Assembly: GCA_963812195.1 (NCBI GenBank)
Contig: CAWEUI010000003.1
Location: 16,902 to 80,901, forward strand
Length of the DNA stretch: 64,000 nt
Reading direction: 5' to 3'
Source: ZC4RG30 sp963812195
GTDB taxonomy: Bacteria; Pseudomonadota; Gammaproteobacteria; Steroidobacterales; Steroidobacteraceae
Shown in pieces: positions 1 through 11,069 of the stretch (position 1 is the stretch's first letter; each line of letters opens with the position of its first letter). The notes under the pieces were generated by a model that saw nothing but the letters and a program-made list of their open reading frames with translations, was not told where the DNA came from and made no database searches. A program made the position numbers and the translations under genes.

Positions 1-2
1 CG

Positions 3-1421
3 GTCGGCCAGAAGAACACCGGTACCACCGTGCGCTTCTGGCCGGACCCGAAGTTCTTCGATTCGGACCGGTTCGCGCCGGCGGAGCTCAAGCACACCCT
101 GAAGGCCAAAGCGGTGCTGTGCCCGGGCCTGCGCGTGCGCTTCGAGAACGAAGCCACCGGCGAAAACGACGAGTGGTTCTATACCGGCGCGCTGTCCGAA
201 TACCTGATCGAGCAGATTGGCAAGGCCGATCGCCTGCCGTCGGTGCCGCTGGCCGGCAAGCACGGGTCCGAGCGCGACGCGGTGGAATGGGCGCTGGCCT
301 GGGCGCCGGACCTGCCGGCCTTCATCGCCGAGAGCTACGTCAACCTGATTCCCACATCGGGCGGCGGCACGCACGTGAACGGCCTGCGCTCCGGTATAGC
401 CAATGCGGTGCGTGAGTTTGCCGAGTACCGCAACCTGTTGCCGCGCGGCGTGAAGCTGGCGCCCGAAGACGTCTGGAACGGCGTCTCCTTCGTGCTCTCG
501 ATCCGCATGAAGGATCCGCAGTTCGCCGGCCAGACCAAGGAGCGCCTGTCTTCACGCGAGGCCGCGGCGCTGGTCGACGGTTACGCGCATGACAGCACGC
601 TGCTGTGGCTGAACCAGCACCCGGATGCCGGCGAGCGCATCGCCCAGTACGCCATCGAGAACGCGCAGGAGCGTTTGAAGGCCGCGCAGCGCGTGCAACG
701 CAAGCGCGTGGTCGCGGGCCCGGCGTTGCCGGGGAAGCTCGCCGACTGTACCTCGCAGGACCCGGCGCGCTCGGAACTGTTCCTGGTGGAGGGCGATTCG
801 GCCGGCGGTTCGGCCAAGCAGGCCCGGGATCGCAACACGCAGGCCGTGATGCCGCTCAGGGGCAAGATCCTCAACACCTGGGAGCTCGAGCACGGGCAGG
901 TGGCTTCGTCCGAAGAGGTGCACAACATCAGTGTCGCCATAGGGGTGGAGCCGGGCTCCTCGAACCTGGAGGACCTGCGCTATCACAAGATCTGCATCCT
1001 GGCCGACGCCGACTCCGATGGGCAGCACATCGCGACGTTGCTGTGCGCGCTGTTCCTGCGGCACTTCCGCCCGCTGGTGGCCAACGGCCATGTGTACGTG
1101 GCCATGCCGCCGCTGTACCGGATCGACGCGGGCAAGACGGTGGGCTATGCGCTGGATGACGCCGAGCGCGACGCCTTCATCCAGAGCATCGGCGGTCGGG
1201 CCAGGCCGGTGGTCACGCGCTTCAAGGGACTGGGCGAGATGTCGCCGCTGCAGTTGCGCGAAACGACAATGGACCCCGCCACGCGCCGCCTGGTTCAACT
1301 CACGATCGAGGCGAAGGACGATGCCGACAAGGTGATGGACATGCTGCTGGCCAGAAAGCGCGCCGCCGACCGGCGCGAGTGGCTGGAGCAGAAGGGCAAT
1401 CTTGCCGAAGTCGTGGGTTGA
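3..1421 (+). CDS. parE: DNA topoisomerase IV subunit B (partial, N-terminus outside window)
   Basis: ParE supplies the ATPase and TOPRIM parts of topoisomerase IV, which with ParC decatenates replicated chromosomes. The reading frame is open from base 3, so the ATP-binding GHKL domain lies upstream of the window; about 472 codons remain of a protein usually near 630 residues. What is visible is the transducer region, the TOPRIM motif EGDSAGG (around base 792) and the metal-binding acidic run in LADADSDGQH (around base 1002). The sequence continues to a normal C-terminus with LARKRAADRREWLEQKGNL. parC follows in the same direction 400 bases on, with a small opposite-strand gene between. ParE rather than GyrB is favoured by the short length after TOPRIM (no GyrB insertion) and by the ParC neighbour. 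Confidence 0.93.
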   Translation, partial: VGQKNTGTTVRFWPDPKFFDSDRFAPAELKHTLKAKAVLCPGLRVRFENEATGENDEWFYTGALSEYLIEQIGKADRLPSVPLAGKHGSERDAVEWALAWAPDLPAFIAESYVNLIPTSGGGTHVNGLRSGIANAVREFAEYRNLLPRGVKLAPEDVWNGVSFVLSIRMKDPQFAGQTKERLSSREAAALVDGYAHDSTLLWLNQHPDAGERIAQYAIENAQERLKAAQRVQRKRVVAGPALPGKLADCTSQDPARSELFLVEGDSAGGSAKQARDRNTQAVMPLRGKILNTWELEHGQVASSEEVHNISVAIGVEPGSSNLEDLRYHKICILADADSDGQHIATLLCALFLRHFRPLVANGHVYVAMPPLYRIDAGKTVGYALDDAERDAFIQSIGGRARPVVTRFKGLGEMSPLQLRETTMDPATRRLVQLTIEAKDDADKVMDMLLARKRAADRREWLEQKGNLAEVVG

Positions 1422-1450
1422 AGCCCGGGCGCTGAAGGGCGGTGAGGCGG

Positions 1451-1684
1451 TCAGCCTCCCGCGCTCTTCTTCGCGTCGATGGACCGTACGGTCTTCTGGA
1501 TGTCCACGATCACGAGAAACCCTCCGTACACCACCACCGAGAATATGAAGGCGGCAATCAGGCCGCCAATTCCGGCAAAGAAGCCCTTGGCTGCCCAACC
1601 GCCTATGAACCCTGCGAGAAGGGTCAACCAGATTGCGACTTCCAGGAACATGGAATATGACGCCACGATGATCTTGCTGAGCAT
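1451..1684 (-). CDS. Small two-helix membrane protein, unknown function
   Basis: A 77-residue protein that I do not recognise as a named family. The start at 1684 (MLSKIIVASYSMFLE) is chosen because GGGAG lies a few bases upstream; the longer frame to 1795 has a non-hydrophobic, Arg/Ser-rich extension that looks untranslated. The chain has two strongly hydrophobic segments (about residues 12-32, rich in Gly/Ala, and 38-58) followed by a basic tail ending KKSAGG, so it should sit in the inner membrane. It lies between parE and parC but on the opposite strand, so it is not part of their transcription unit. Nothing in the neighbourhood indicates a role. Confidence 0.6.
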   Translation of the reverse strand: MLSKIIVASYSMFLEVAIWLTLLAGFIGGWAAKGFFAGIGGLIAAFIFSVVVYGGFLVIVDIQKTVRSIDAKKSAGG

Positions 1685-1819
1685 TTCTTGTTCTCCCTGC
1701 AGATGGCTGTCCGAACTGCGCGACCCGGCCATGTTACGCGCATGCGCGGCCCGGGGTTGTTGCGTTTCCGCGCTGGTCGCCGCGACCACGCGCACAGGCG
1801 ATCGCGTACCATCCAGTCA

Positions 1820-4069
1820 ATGAAGGATCAGGAACTCAATTTCGAAGGCGTCGAGCGCCAGCCGCTGCGCCTGTTCACCGAGAAGGCGTATCTCGATTAC
1901 TCGATGTACGTCATTCTGGACCGTGCGCTGCCGGTGCTGGGCGACGGCTTGAAGCCGGTGCAGCGGCGCATCATCTACTCGATGAGCGAGCTGGGACTCT
2001 CGGCGGCCTCCAAGCACAAGAAGTCCGCGCGCACCGTCGGCGACGTGATCGGCAAGTTCCATCCGCACGGCGACTCGGCCTGTTACGAGGCCATGGTGCA
2101 CATGGCGCAGCCGTTTGCGTACCGCTACCCGATCATCGACGGACAGGGCAATTGGGGCTCCACGGATGATCCCAAGAGCTTCGCTGCGATGCGCTATACC
2201 GAGTCGCGGCTGACGCGCTATGCCGAGGTGCTGCTGTCGGAGATCGACCACGGCACGGTGGATTGGGGTCCGAATTTCGACGGTACGCTCGAAGAGCCGC
2301 TGATCCTGCCGGCGCGCCTGCCGAACCTGCTGCTGAACGGTACTTCGGGTATCGCGGTGGGCATGGCCACCGACGTGCCGCCGCACAATCTGCGCGAGGT
2401 CGCGGCGGCCTGCATCCACCTGCTCGACGAGCCGGATGCGACGACGGCGGCGCTGATGAAGCACGTGAAGGGTCCGGACCTGCCCACCGGCGCCGAGATC
2501 ATCTCGCCGCGTGCCGAACTGCGCGAGTTCTACGAGAAGGGCAACGGCAGCTTCAAGGCGCGCGCCACCTGGGAGACGGACGAGGAAACCGGCAATGTGG
2601 TGATCAACACATTGCCGTGGCAGGTCTCCGGCGCCAAGTTGCAGGAGCAGATCGCCCAGCAGGTGCGCGACAAGAAGCTGCCCATGGTCGAGGACATCCG
2701 CGACGAGTCGGACCACGAGAACCCGGTGCGCATCGTGATCGTGCCGCGCTCCAACCGCGTGGACATCCCGCAGCTGATGGCGCACCTGTTCGCCACCACG
2801 GACCTGGAGCGCAGCTACCGGGTGAACCTCAACATCATCGACCTGGACGGCCGGCCGAAGGTGATGGGGCTGAAGCAGCTGCTGGGGCGCTGGCTGGAAT
2901 TCCGCATCGGCACCGTGAAGCGCCGGCTGGAACACCGCCTGGAGAAGGTGACCCGCCGGTTGCACCTGCTCGAAGGTCTGCTGATCGTCTACCTGAACCT
3001 CGACGAGGTGATCCGCATCATCCGCCGCGAGGACGAGCCCAAGCCGAAGCTGATCGCCCGCTTCAAGCTCAGTGAGGAGCAGGCCGAGATGATCCTGGAG
3101 ACCAGGCTGCGCCACCTGGCCCGGCTGGAGGAAATGAAGATCCGCGAGGAGCAGAAGAGCCTGGCCGAAGAAGAGAAGAATCTCCAGGCGCTGCTCAAGA
3201 GCAAGGCGAAACTGCACAAGCTGGTGCGCGAGGAGCTCTCGGCCGACGCCGAGACCTACGGCGATCCGCGCCGCTCGAAGCTGGTGGAACGCGAGGCGGC
3301 GCAGGCCATGGAGGAGACCGATCTGGTCGCCAACGAGCCGGTCACCATCGTGCTGTCCACCGGTGGCTTCGTGCGCGCGGCCAAGGGTCACGACATCGAC
3401 CCGCAAACCTTGTCCTACAAGAGCGGCGATGCGTTCCTGGCTGCGGCGCGCGGACGCAGCACGCAGCTTGCCGTGTTCCTGGACAGCACCGGGCGCGGCT
3501 ACAGCCTGCCGGCGCATACGCTGCCGTCGGCGCGCGGGCAGGGCGAGCCGCTGTCCGGCCGGCTGGATCCGCCCGATGGCGCGAAATTCGCAGGCGTGGC
3601 CATCGGCGAACCCGGTGACAAGTGGCTGCTGGCCAGTGATGCCGGCTACGGATTCATCGCGAAGCTCGAGGATCTGTACACGCGCCAGCGCGCCGGCAAG
3701 GCGGTGCTCAATCTCACCGCCAATGCCAAAGTGCTGTGCCCGGTGCCGCTGGCCGGCGCGGATGCCGTGATCGCGGCGGTCAACACCGAAGGGCGCCTGC
3801 TGGTCTTCCCCGCCGCGGAGCTGCCCGAGATGGCGCGCGGCAAGGGCAACAAGATCTTCGGCATTCCGACGAAGAAGGCCCTGGCGCGTGAGGAATTGCT
3901 GGTGGCGCTGGCTACCCTGAACGAAGGTCAGAAGCTGGTGGTCCGTTGCGGCACACGCAGCATGACGCTGTCCTGGAAGGAGCTGGCGCCGCACCGTGGT
4001 GGGCGGGCGCAGCGCGGCGCCATGCTGTCGCGCAATTACCGCAAGGTGGACGGACTGGAAGTCGGCTGA
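1820..4069 (+). CDS. parC: DNA topoisomerase IV subunit A
   Basis: ParC carries the DNA breakage-reunion activity of topoisomerase IV and partners ParE encoded just upstream. The 749-residue product matches the usual ParC length (about 750). The start at 1820 gives MKDQELNFEGVERQPLRLF; an upstream in-frame extension from 1688 is non-conserved and is rejected. The N-terminal winged-helix/tower core contains the catalytic tyrosine in RYTESRLTRYAE (near residue 125) and the quinolone-resistance region HPHGDSACYEA just before it, with the Ser/Asp positions that matter for drug binding. The C-terminal third forms the degenerate beta-pinwheel expected of ParC. A TACCAT hexamer ends seven bases before the ATG and there is no clear Shine-Dalgarno, so the transcript may be leaderless. 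Confidence 0.95.
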   Translation: MKDQELNFEGVERQPLRLFTEKAYLDYSMYVILDRALPVLGDGLKPVQRRIIYSMSELGLSAASKHKKSARTVGDVIGKFHPHGDSACYEAMVHMAQPFAYRYPIIDGQGNWGSTDDPKSFAAMRYTESRLTRYAEVLLSEIDHGTVDWGPNFDGTLEEPLILPARLPNLLLNGTSGIAVGMATDVPPHNLREVAAACIHLLDEPDATTAALMKHVKGPDLPTGAEIISPRAELREFYEKGNGSFKARATWETDEETGNVVINTLPWQVSGAKLQEQIAQQVRDKKLPMVEDIRDESDHENPVRIVIVPRSNRVDIPQLMAHLFATTDLERSYRVNLNIIDLDGRPKVMGLKQLLGRWLEFRIGTVKRRLEHRLEKVTRRLHLLEGLLIVYLNLDEVIRIIRREDEPKPKLIARFKLSEEQAEMILETRLRHLARLEEMKIREEQKSLAEEEKNLQALLKSKAKLHKLVREELSADAETYGDPRRSKLVEREAAQAMEETDLVANEPVTIVLSTGGFVRAAKGHDIDPQTLSYKSGDAFLAAARGRSTQLAVFLDSTGRGYSLPAHTLPSARGQGEPLSGRLDPPDGAKFAGVAIGEPGDKWLLASDAGYGFIAKLEDLYTRQRAGKAVLNLTANAKVLCPVPLAGADAVIAAVNTEGRLLVFPAAELPEMARGKGNKIFGIPTKKALAREELLVALATLNEGQKLVVRCGTRSMTLSWKELAPHRGGRAQRGAMLSRNYRKVDGLEVG

Positions 4070-4085
4070 GCGTGGCCGCCCGCCC

Positions 4086-5819
4086 TCACGGCTGGTCCTG
4101 CTTGGCCAGCCAGCCGATGTCCTGGTAGCGCCACGGCGAGATGAAGCCGAAGGCGCCGAAGTTGGCCAGATCCGCCTTGCAGGCGATCAGCTCGGGCCGC
4201 TGGTACAGCGCCAGCGAGTGCACTTCGTCCCAGATCAACACGTCGGCCTGGTTGATGATTTGTTCGGCCTCGCTGCGCTTCAGGTCCTGCGCGGCCTGAT
4301 CGAACAGGTGATCGATCTGATCGCTGCCAGTGCGCGAATAGTTTTGCAGCACGATCTGCCTTCCCTGGGCGTCCAGTTTCGGCTTGGCGTAGATGGATTT
4401 CGCCGAGGTGACCGGGTATGCCGTACCCATCCACGAAAAGATGGTGAGGTCGAACTGCCCCGGGATCACGTACTTGTCGAAGAAGTCGTGGCTTGGAACG
4501 GTCTGGATGTCCAGGGTGACGCCCACCTGCGCAAGCATGTTCTGGATCAGCTCGGATTCCTGCCTGGCCGCTGCGACGCCTGAGGGAATCACGCACTTGA
4601 TGGTCAGCGCCTTGCCGTCCTTCTTCCGCACGCTCCCGTCGAGCTTCCAGCCGGCTTCGTCCAGCAGCGAGGCTGCCTTGGCGGGATCGTACTTGCCGAC
4701 TTCGCCGGAATTGTCCTGGTAGCCGTCCTGATTGCGCATGAAGATGTGATTGTTCAGCGGCTTGGGGGGCAGGTCGAGCGGGCCGAGCAGCGCGCGGGCA
4801 ATGGCGCTGCGGTCAATGGCCATGGCCAGCGCGCGGCGCACGCGCACGTCGGTGAGCATTGGGCTGGTGCCGTTGAAGTCCAGGTGACGGAAGTTCGGAC
4901 CACCGGCCACGCGCATCTGCACACCGGTGATGCCCTTGGCGCGCAGATACTGGTTGGCGTCAGAGCCGATGTCCATCGCATCGATCTCGCCGTTGGCCAA
5001 CGCGTCCACCTGCGCGGTGGGGTCGATGACCCGGAAGACGACGCGATCCAGCTTGGCCTTGTCTCCCCACCACTTTTCGTTCCGCACCAGTGTGATGGTC
5101 TTGGCAGTCTGGTCGATGTGATCCAGCCGGAACGGGCCCCCGGACAGCAGTGGCCTTTGCTTCCATCCCTCGTTGAATGTCTTCGGATCCTTGTTCAGGG
5201 AAGCCGGAAACAGCGGGCTGAACAGGGACTGCCAGTCAGTGAACGGGATCTTGAATGTGACTATGACTTCCCGATCGTCCTTGCCGCGTGTGACCTTCTC
5301 GATGTTGGAGAAGCCGGTGGTCGTGGCGGTCGTGTAGGCCTTGTTGGTGCCATTCAAGGCCTTCCACTGCCAGTAGAAGTCCTGCCAGGTAATCGGCGTG
5401 CCGTCGGACCACACGGCCTTCGGGTTGATCTCGTAGGTCACGATCTGCTGCGGATCGGTTTGCAGCTTCGGCTCCGCGGCGAGAAGGTTGCGGTCCCAGA
5501 CGGGTGCGCTGGAGGCATCGTTGTCGAAAGTCAGCGGAACCATGGCCATCATCACGTTCCACATGTCGTACTCGAGTCCGTCGAGTTCGTAGTAGTTGTA
5601 GTTGACCGGCATCGAGCTCAGTGGCCAGGTGAAGGTGCCGCCGTCTCGAACCTTGTCACGCGGCACAGGATTGATGTTGCTGGCCGAAGCCTCTGGCGCG
5701 GCGGAGTCCGTTGCGGCGGTAGCTCCTGTGTCCGCACCGCCGCTGCAGCCCGCTACGCCCAGCGCGAACAGGGTTGCGGCCATCAGGCTTGCCGCGATGG
5801 ATGACTTGTAGGGAATCAT
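4086..5819 (-). CDS. Peptide ABC transporter substrate-binding lipoprotein (SBP family 5)
   Basis: A 577-residue extracytoplasmic solute-binding protein of the OppA/DppA type (SBP_bac_5). The start at 5819 is set by GGAGGAAA upstream and by a lipoprotein signal peptide: MIPYKSSIAASLMAATLF followed by the lipobox VAGC, so the mature protein should be acylated at Cys25-26 and tethered to a membrane. A low-complexity Ala/Ser/Asp linker follows, then the long two-lobed binding domain (for example YEINPKAVWSDGTPITWQDF, typical of the family). It is the last gene of a minus-strand set with two permeases and a double ATPase, so it should deliver oligopeptides or a related substrate to that pore. The exact substrate cannot be read from the sequence. 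Confidence 0.88.
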   Translation of the reverse strand: MIPYKSSIAASLMAATLFALGVAGCSGGADTGATAATDSAAPEASASNINPVPRDKVRDGGTFTWPLSSMPVNYNYYELDGLEYDMWNVMMAMVPLTFDNDASSAPVWDRNLLAAEPKLQTDPQQIVTYEINPKAVWSDGTPITWQDFYWQWKALNGTNKAYTTATTTGFSNIEKVTRGKDDREVIVTFKIPFTDWQSLFSPLFPASLNKDPKTFNEGWKQRPLLSGGPFRLDHIDQTAKTITLVRNEKWWGDKAKLDRVVFRVIDPTAQVDALANGEIDAMDIGSDANQYLRAKGITGVQMRVAGGPNFRHLDFNGTSPMLTDVRVRRALAMAIDRSAIARALLGPLDLPPKPLNNHIFMRNQDGYQDNSGEVGKYDPAKAASLLDEAGWKLDGSVRKKDGKALTIKCVIPSGVAAARQESELIQNMLAQVGVTLDIQTVPSHDFFDKYVIPGQFDLTIFSWMGTAYPVTSAKSIYAKPKLDAQGRQIVLQNYSRTGSDQIDHLFDQAAQDLKRSEAEQIINQADVLIWDEVHSLALYQRPELIACKADLANFGAFGFISPWRYQDIGWLAKQDQP

Positions 5820-5856
5820 GGACTTTCCTCCGGTGCGGGATGGATCTCGCGGCAGC

Positions 5857-7964
<2,108 letters not shown>

Positions 7965-7968
<4 letters not shown>

Positions 7969-8870
7969 GCCTGGTGCTCCGCACCCGCATTGGGATCCAG
8001 CGCATCGCGCAGTCCGTCGCCGAACAGGTTGATCGACAGGACCAGCGCGATCAGGAAGCCGGCCGGGAAGTAGAACTCCCAGGGAAACGCCAGCGCCGCG
8101 CCGGAATAGTCACCGATCAGCGTGCCCAGCGACACATCCGGCGGCTGCACGCCGAAGCCGAAGAACGACAGCCCCACTTCGGCGAGGATCAGCGAACTGA
8201 CGTTGACCGTCGCGTCGATGATCAGCAGCGAGGCCATGTTCGGCAGGATGTGGCGGAAGATGATGCGCCATCCCGGCACCCCCATGAAGCGCGCCGCATG
8301 CACGAACTCGCGCTCCTTCAGCGACAACGTCATGCCGCGCACGATGCGGGCGGTGATCATCCACTGGAAGGCCGCCAGCAGCAGCACGAAGATCAGCCAG
8401 GTGTGGCCCTGGAACAGCGGCGAGAGGATCGCGATGATCAGGAACGCCGGCAACACCAGCAGCAGGTCGATCAGGCCGACCAGCACGGTGTTCAGCCACC
8501 CGCCAAAATAGCCGGCGAAGGCGCCGACCACGGCAGCCAGACCGGTGGCCGCCAGTGCGCCCAGTACGCCGATCACCAGCGACTTCTGCATGCCGCGCAT
8601 GGTCAGGGCGAACATGTCGAAGCCGTTCTGCGTGGTGCCGAACCAGTGCCGCAACGTTGGCGGTGAAAGGAACGCGCGGGTGTCCAGCTGGTCGTAACGC
8701 CACGCCGTGAAATGCGGCACCACGTAGGCCATGGCGAACAGCAGTACCACCACCACCAGACCGAAGATTGCCAGGGGCTGGCGCCGGAAGCGGCGGACCG
8801 TCAGCGCAAAGCGCGATGTGGCGCGCGCGGGGGATTGCCCGCTGGCCCGATCGTCCGGAGATTCCTGCAT
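7965..8870 (-). CDS. Peptide ABC transporter permease, OppC/DppC type
   Basis: A 301-residue inner-membrane permease of the binding-protein-dependent type. A hydrophobic anchor (residues about 35-55, LAIFGLVVVVLLFAMAY) precedes the core of five further membrane helices, and the EAA loop that docks on the ATPase is visible around MGVPGWRIIFRHILPN. It contains the N-terminal OppC-specific extension. I use the ATG at 8870 (MQESPDDRAS); a GTG at 8888, two bases from the stop of the preceding permease, is an equally possible start adding six residues. It overlaps the downstream fused ATPase by four bases. It should form the pore as a heterodimer with the OppB-like protein. Confidence 0.9.
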
Positions 8871-8889
8871 CACGCCAGTGTCCCGCACG

Positions 8890-9882
8890 CTATACGCGCA
8901 CCCGTGGATCGAGGATCGCGTAGGCCACGTCGGACAGGAAGCCGGCGATCAGCACCAGTACCGCCACGAACAGCGTCACCGCGGCCACCGAATTCACGTC
9001 GTTCTTGGTGACTGAGTCCACGAAGTACTCACCCATGCCATGCCAGCCGAAGATCTTTTCCGTGAAGGTCGCGCCGACGAACAGCAGCGCGAACTGGTAG
9101 GCAAAGAACGTGGCCATTGGAATCAGCGCGGTGCGCAGACCGTGTTTGACCAGGGCCGGTCCGCGACGCAGGCCCTTGGCGCGCGCGGTTCGCAGGAAAT
9201 CGCTGCCGAGCACGTCGAGCATGGCATTGCGCTGGTAGCGGCCATAGAACGCCACTGCCGCGGTGATCAGCACGAGCGAGGGCAGCACCAGGTGCGCAAA
9301 TCGGTTGGTCAGGCCTTCCCATGACCAGGTCGCCAGACCCGGCGTGATCTCCCCGGTGGTGTAGAGCAGCTTGGTGTCGCCGGTGAACCCGAGCAGGTTG
9401 TTGATCTCTATGCCGGTGTTCTTGTACAGGACGGCAAGCACGACCACCGGCGTCGACAGCACGACGAAGGAGAACAGGGTCAGCAACCGGTCCGGGACGC
9501 GGTACTGGTTCACCGCGCCGTAGGCGCCGGCCACCACGCCCAGCAAGGTGCCGAGAATGGACCCGATGAGCAGCAGCCTGAGGCTGACGAAGATCCGCCG
9601 CCCGAACTCGGCATTGACGGAAGTGTTGTCGATGGTGCGGCCGAAATCCCCGTGCATGACGCCGCCGGCCCAGCGCTCCAGCCTGACCAGCACGGGCGTC
9701 TTGTCATTCATGTTGATGGCATCGAGCGCGGCATCGACCACCGCCTCGGACGGCGGGGGGTTGCGACCTTCGTAACGCGAACGCGGATTGAGCTGCGTGG
9801 CGGCCAGCAGGTAGGCAACGGCGGTGGCAACGACGACCAGGACAACCAGATAGCCAAGCCTGCGCAGCAAGAATTTCAGCAT
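8890..9882 (-). CDS. Peptide ABC transporter permease, OppB/DppB type
   Basis: A 330-residue permease and the first gene of the minus-strand peptide transporter set (OppB, OppC, OppDF fusion, then the binding lipoprotein). It begins MLKFLLRRLGYLVVLV, the classic start of OppB-type proteins, which is why the start is placed at 9882 rather than at the longer open frame reaching 9969. A periplasmic loop with RSRYEGRNPPP and the conserved FGRTIDNT segment follow the first helix; the EAA loop lies at TARAKGLRRGPALVKHGLR. The C-terminus LDPRVRV is typical. The upstream 179 bases to the divergent gene at 10062 hold a 7-bp inverted repeat (9903-9909 with 9922-9928) of unknown meaning. Confidence 0.9.
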   Translation of the reverse strand: MLKFLLRRLGYLVVLVVVATAVAYLLAATQLNPRSRYEGRNPPPSEAVVDAALDAINMNDKTPVLVRLERWAGGVMHGDFGRTIDNTSVNAEFGRRIFVSLRLLLIGSILGTLLGVVAGAYGAVNQYRVPDRLLTLFSFVVLSTPVVVLAVLYKNTGIEINNLLGFTGDTKLLYTTGEITPGLATWSWEGLTNRFAHLVLPSLVLITAAVAFYGRYQRNAMLDVLGSDFLRTARAKGLRRGPALVKHGLRTALIPMATFFAYQFALLFVGATFTEKIFGWHGMGEYFVDSVTKNDVNSVAAVTLFVAVLVLIAGFLSDVAYAILDPRVRV

Positions 9883-10061
9883 CTTGTTGGTATTCCGACG
9901 GCTGCGGACCGCTCCAGGGCCGTCCGCAAGTTCACATGGCGGGCAGTCTACCTGAACTCCGCGCGGCAACGGCCCGAAGCCGGCATCGCCTTGACCCCCG
10001 CGTCGGCCGCGGCGCTAGGTTGCACGGTTGACGCCAACAACAAGCAGGGGAGGCAATTGCC

Positions 10062-11051
10062 ATGGCGAAAGGATTCGTGCGCATCGTCGCCGGTGCTGTG
10101 CTGGTGGGATCGTTGCTGGGCGCTTCACCCGGCGCGCAGGCGGCCTCCTGCGATCGCGCCTGCCTGGACGGGTTCATGCACAAGTTCCTGGCCTCCATGC
10201 AGGCGCACGATCCGTCGCTGCTGCCGATGACCGGCGACGTGAAGTTCACCGAGAATTTCGTCACCATCAAGCCCGGGCAGGGCCTGTGGGTATCGCTCAG
10301 CGGCGTCACCCCGTACACATTCTTTCTGGCCGATCCCGCGACCAGCCAGGCCGGCTTTCTGGGTCGGGTGATGGAATACGGCAAGCCGCTGTACATTGCC
10401 GCCAGGCTCAAGGTGCGCGGCGACAAGGTCAGTGAGATCGAGCTGATCGCCGAGCGTGACGCGTCCTTCGGCAACAACGACATCACCATGCCGCGCCCGG
10501 AGTTCTCCACGCCACTGGCGCCGGATGAGCGCGTGCCGCGCCAGCAGATGATCGCCGCGGCGCTGGCGTACTTCGATTCCATCGAGCAGCACGACGGCAA
10601 GGTGGCGCCGTTCGCCGCGGACTGCGAGCGCTACGAGAACGGCGTGCGTACGGCCGGGCCGCCCGGCGGACGGGCGCCGCCCGCGGCGCCGGCAGCGGGG
10701 CAGGCGCAGCGCCCGGCCAGCCCGGCGCCGGCCGCCGGTGGACTGAATCTCGGCTCCATGGGCTGCGCCGCGCAGATGAGCACCGGCATTTTCATCGCCA
10801 CGCTCACGCCGCGCCGCGTGTGGCTGGTCGACGAGGAGCGCGGCGTGGTGATGGGCGCGTTCTTCTTCAGCCACGACGGCCGGACCACGCAGATCCATCT
10901 GAGCAACGGCACGGTGCGCAAGGTGGGCAATCCGGCACCGGCAACGTATCCGGCCGGCGAGATGTTCCGCATCCGGCACGGCCAGATCAGCCGCATCGAG
11001 GCGGTGTACGGCATGAAGCTGCCGTTCGGTACGCAGACCGGCTGGGAGTAG
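10062..11051 (+). CDS. Secreted protein of unknown function with a probable internal duplication
   Basis: A 329-residue protein that I do not recognise. GGGGAGG sits well before the ATG, and residues 1-27 form a Sec signal peptide ending AQA, so the product is exported. The rest seems to be two related modules. One begins FLASMQAHDPSLLP and continues to VSEIELIAERD; the second begins YFDSIEQHDGKVAPF and continues to ISRIEAVYGM. The shared pattern (helix with QHD, acidic strand with ENF/ENG, a hydrophobic FFLAD/WLVDE strand and a closing I.RIE strand) resembles the SnoaL/NTF2-like fold, which is inference only. A Pro/Ala-rich linker (about residues 205-228) lies within the second module. It diverges from the peptide permease genes; TTGACC at 9991 with a poor TAGGTT box at 10016 is the only promoter-like pair seen. 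Confidence 0.72.
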   Translation: MAKGFVRIVAGAVLVGSLLGASPGAQAASCDRACLDGFMHKFLASMQAHDPSLLPMTGDVKFTENFVTIKPGQGLWVSLSGVTPYTFFLADPATSQAGFLGRVMEYGKPLYIAARLKVRGDKVSEIELIAERDASFGNNDITMPRPEFSTPLAPDERVPRQQMIAAALAYFDSIEQHDGKVAPFAADCERYENGVRTAGPPGGRAPPAAPAAGQAQRPASPAPAAGGLNLGSMGCAAQMSTGIFIATLTPRRVWLVDEERGVVMGAFFFSHDGRTTQIHLSNGTVRKVGNPAPATYPAGEMFRIRHGQISRIEAVYGMKLPFGTQTGWE

Positions 11052-11069
11052 GGCGCCGCGCCGCCGGTC

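Noticed and set aside
1688..1819. N-terminal extension of parC
   Set aside because: The residues before MKDQELNFEG are Arg-rich and not shared by ParC proteins; total length from 1820 equals the family length.
1817..3994. 725-residue open frame antisense to parC
   Set aside because: Composition (Arg, Gln, His, Leu) is that of a codon-bias shadow; parC is fully conserved on the other strand.
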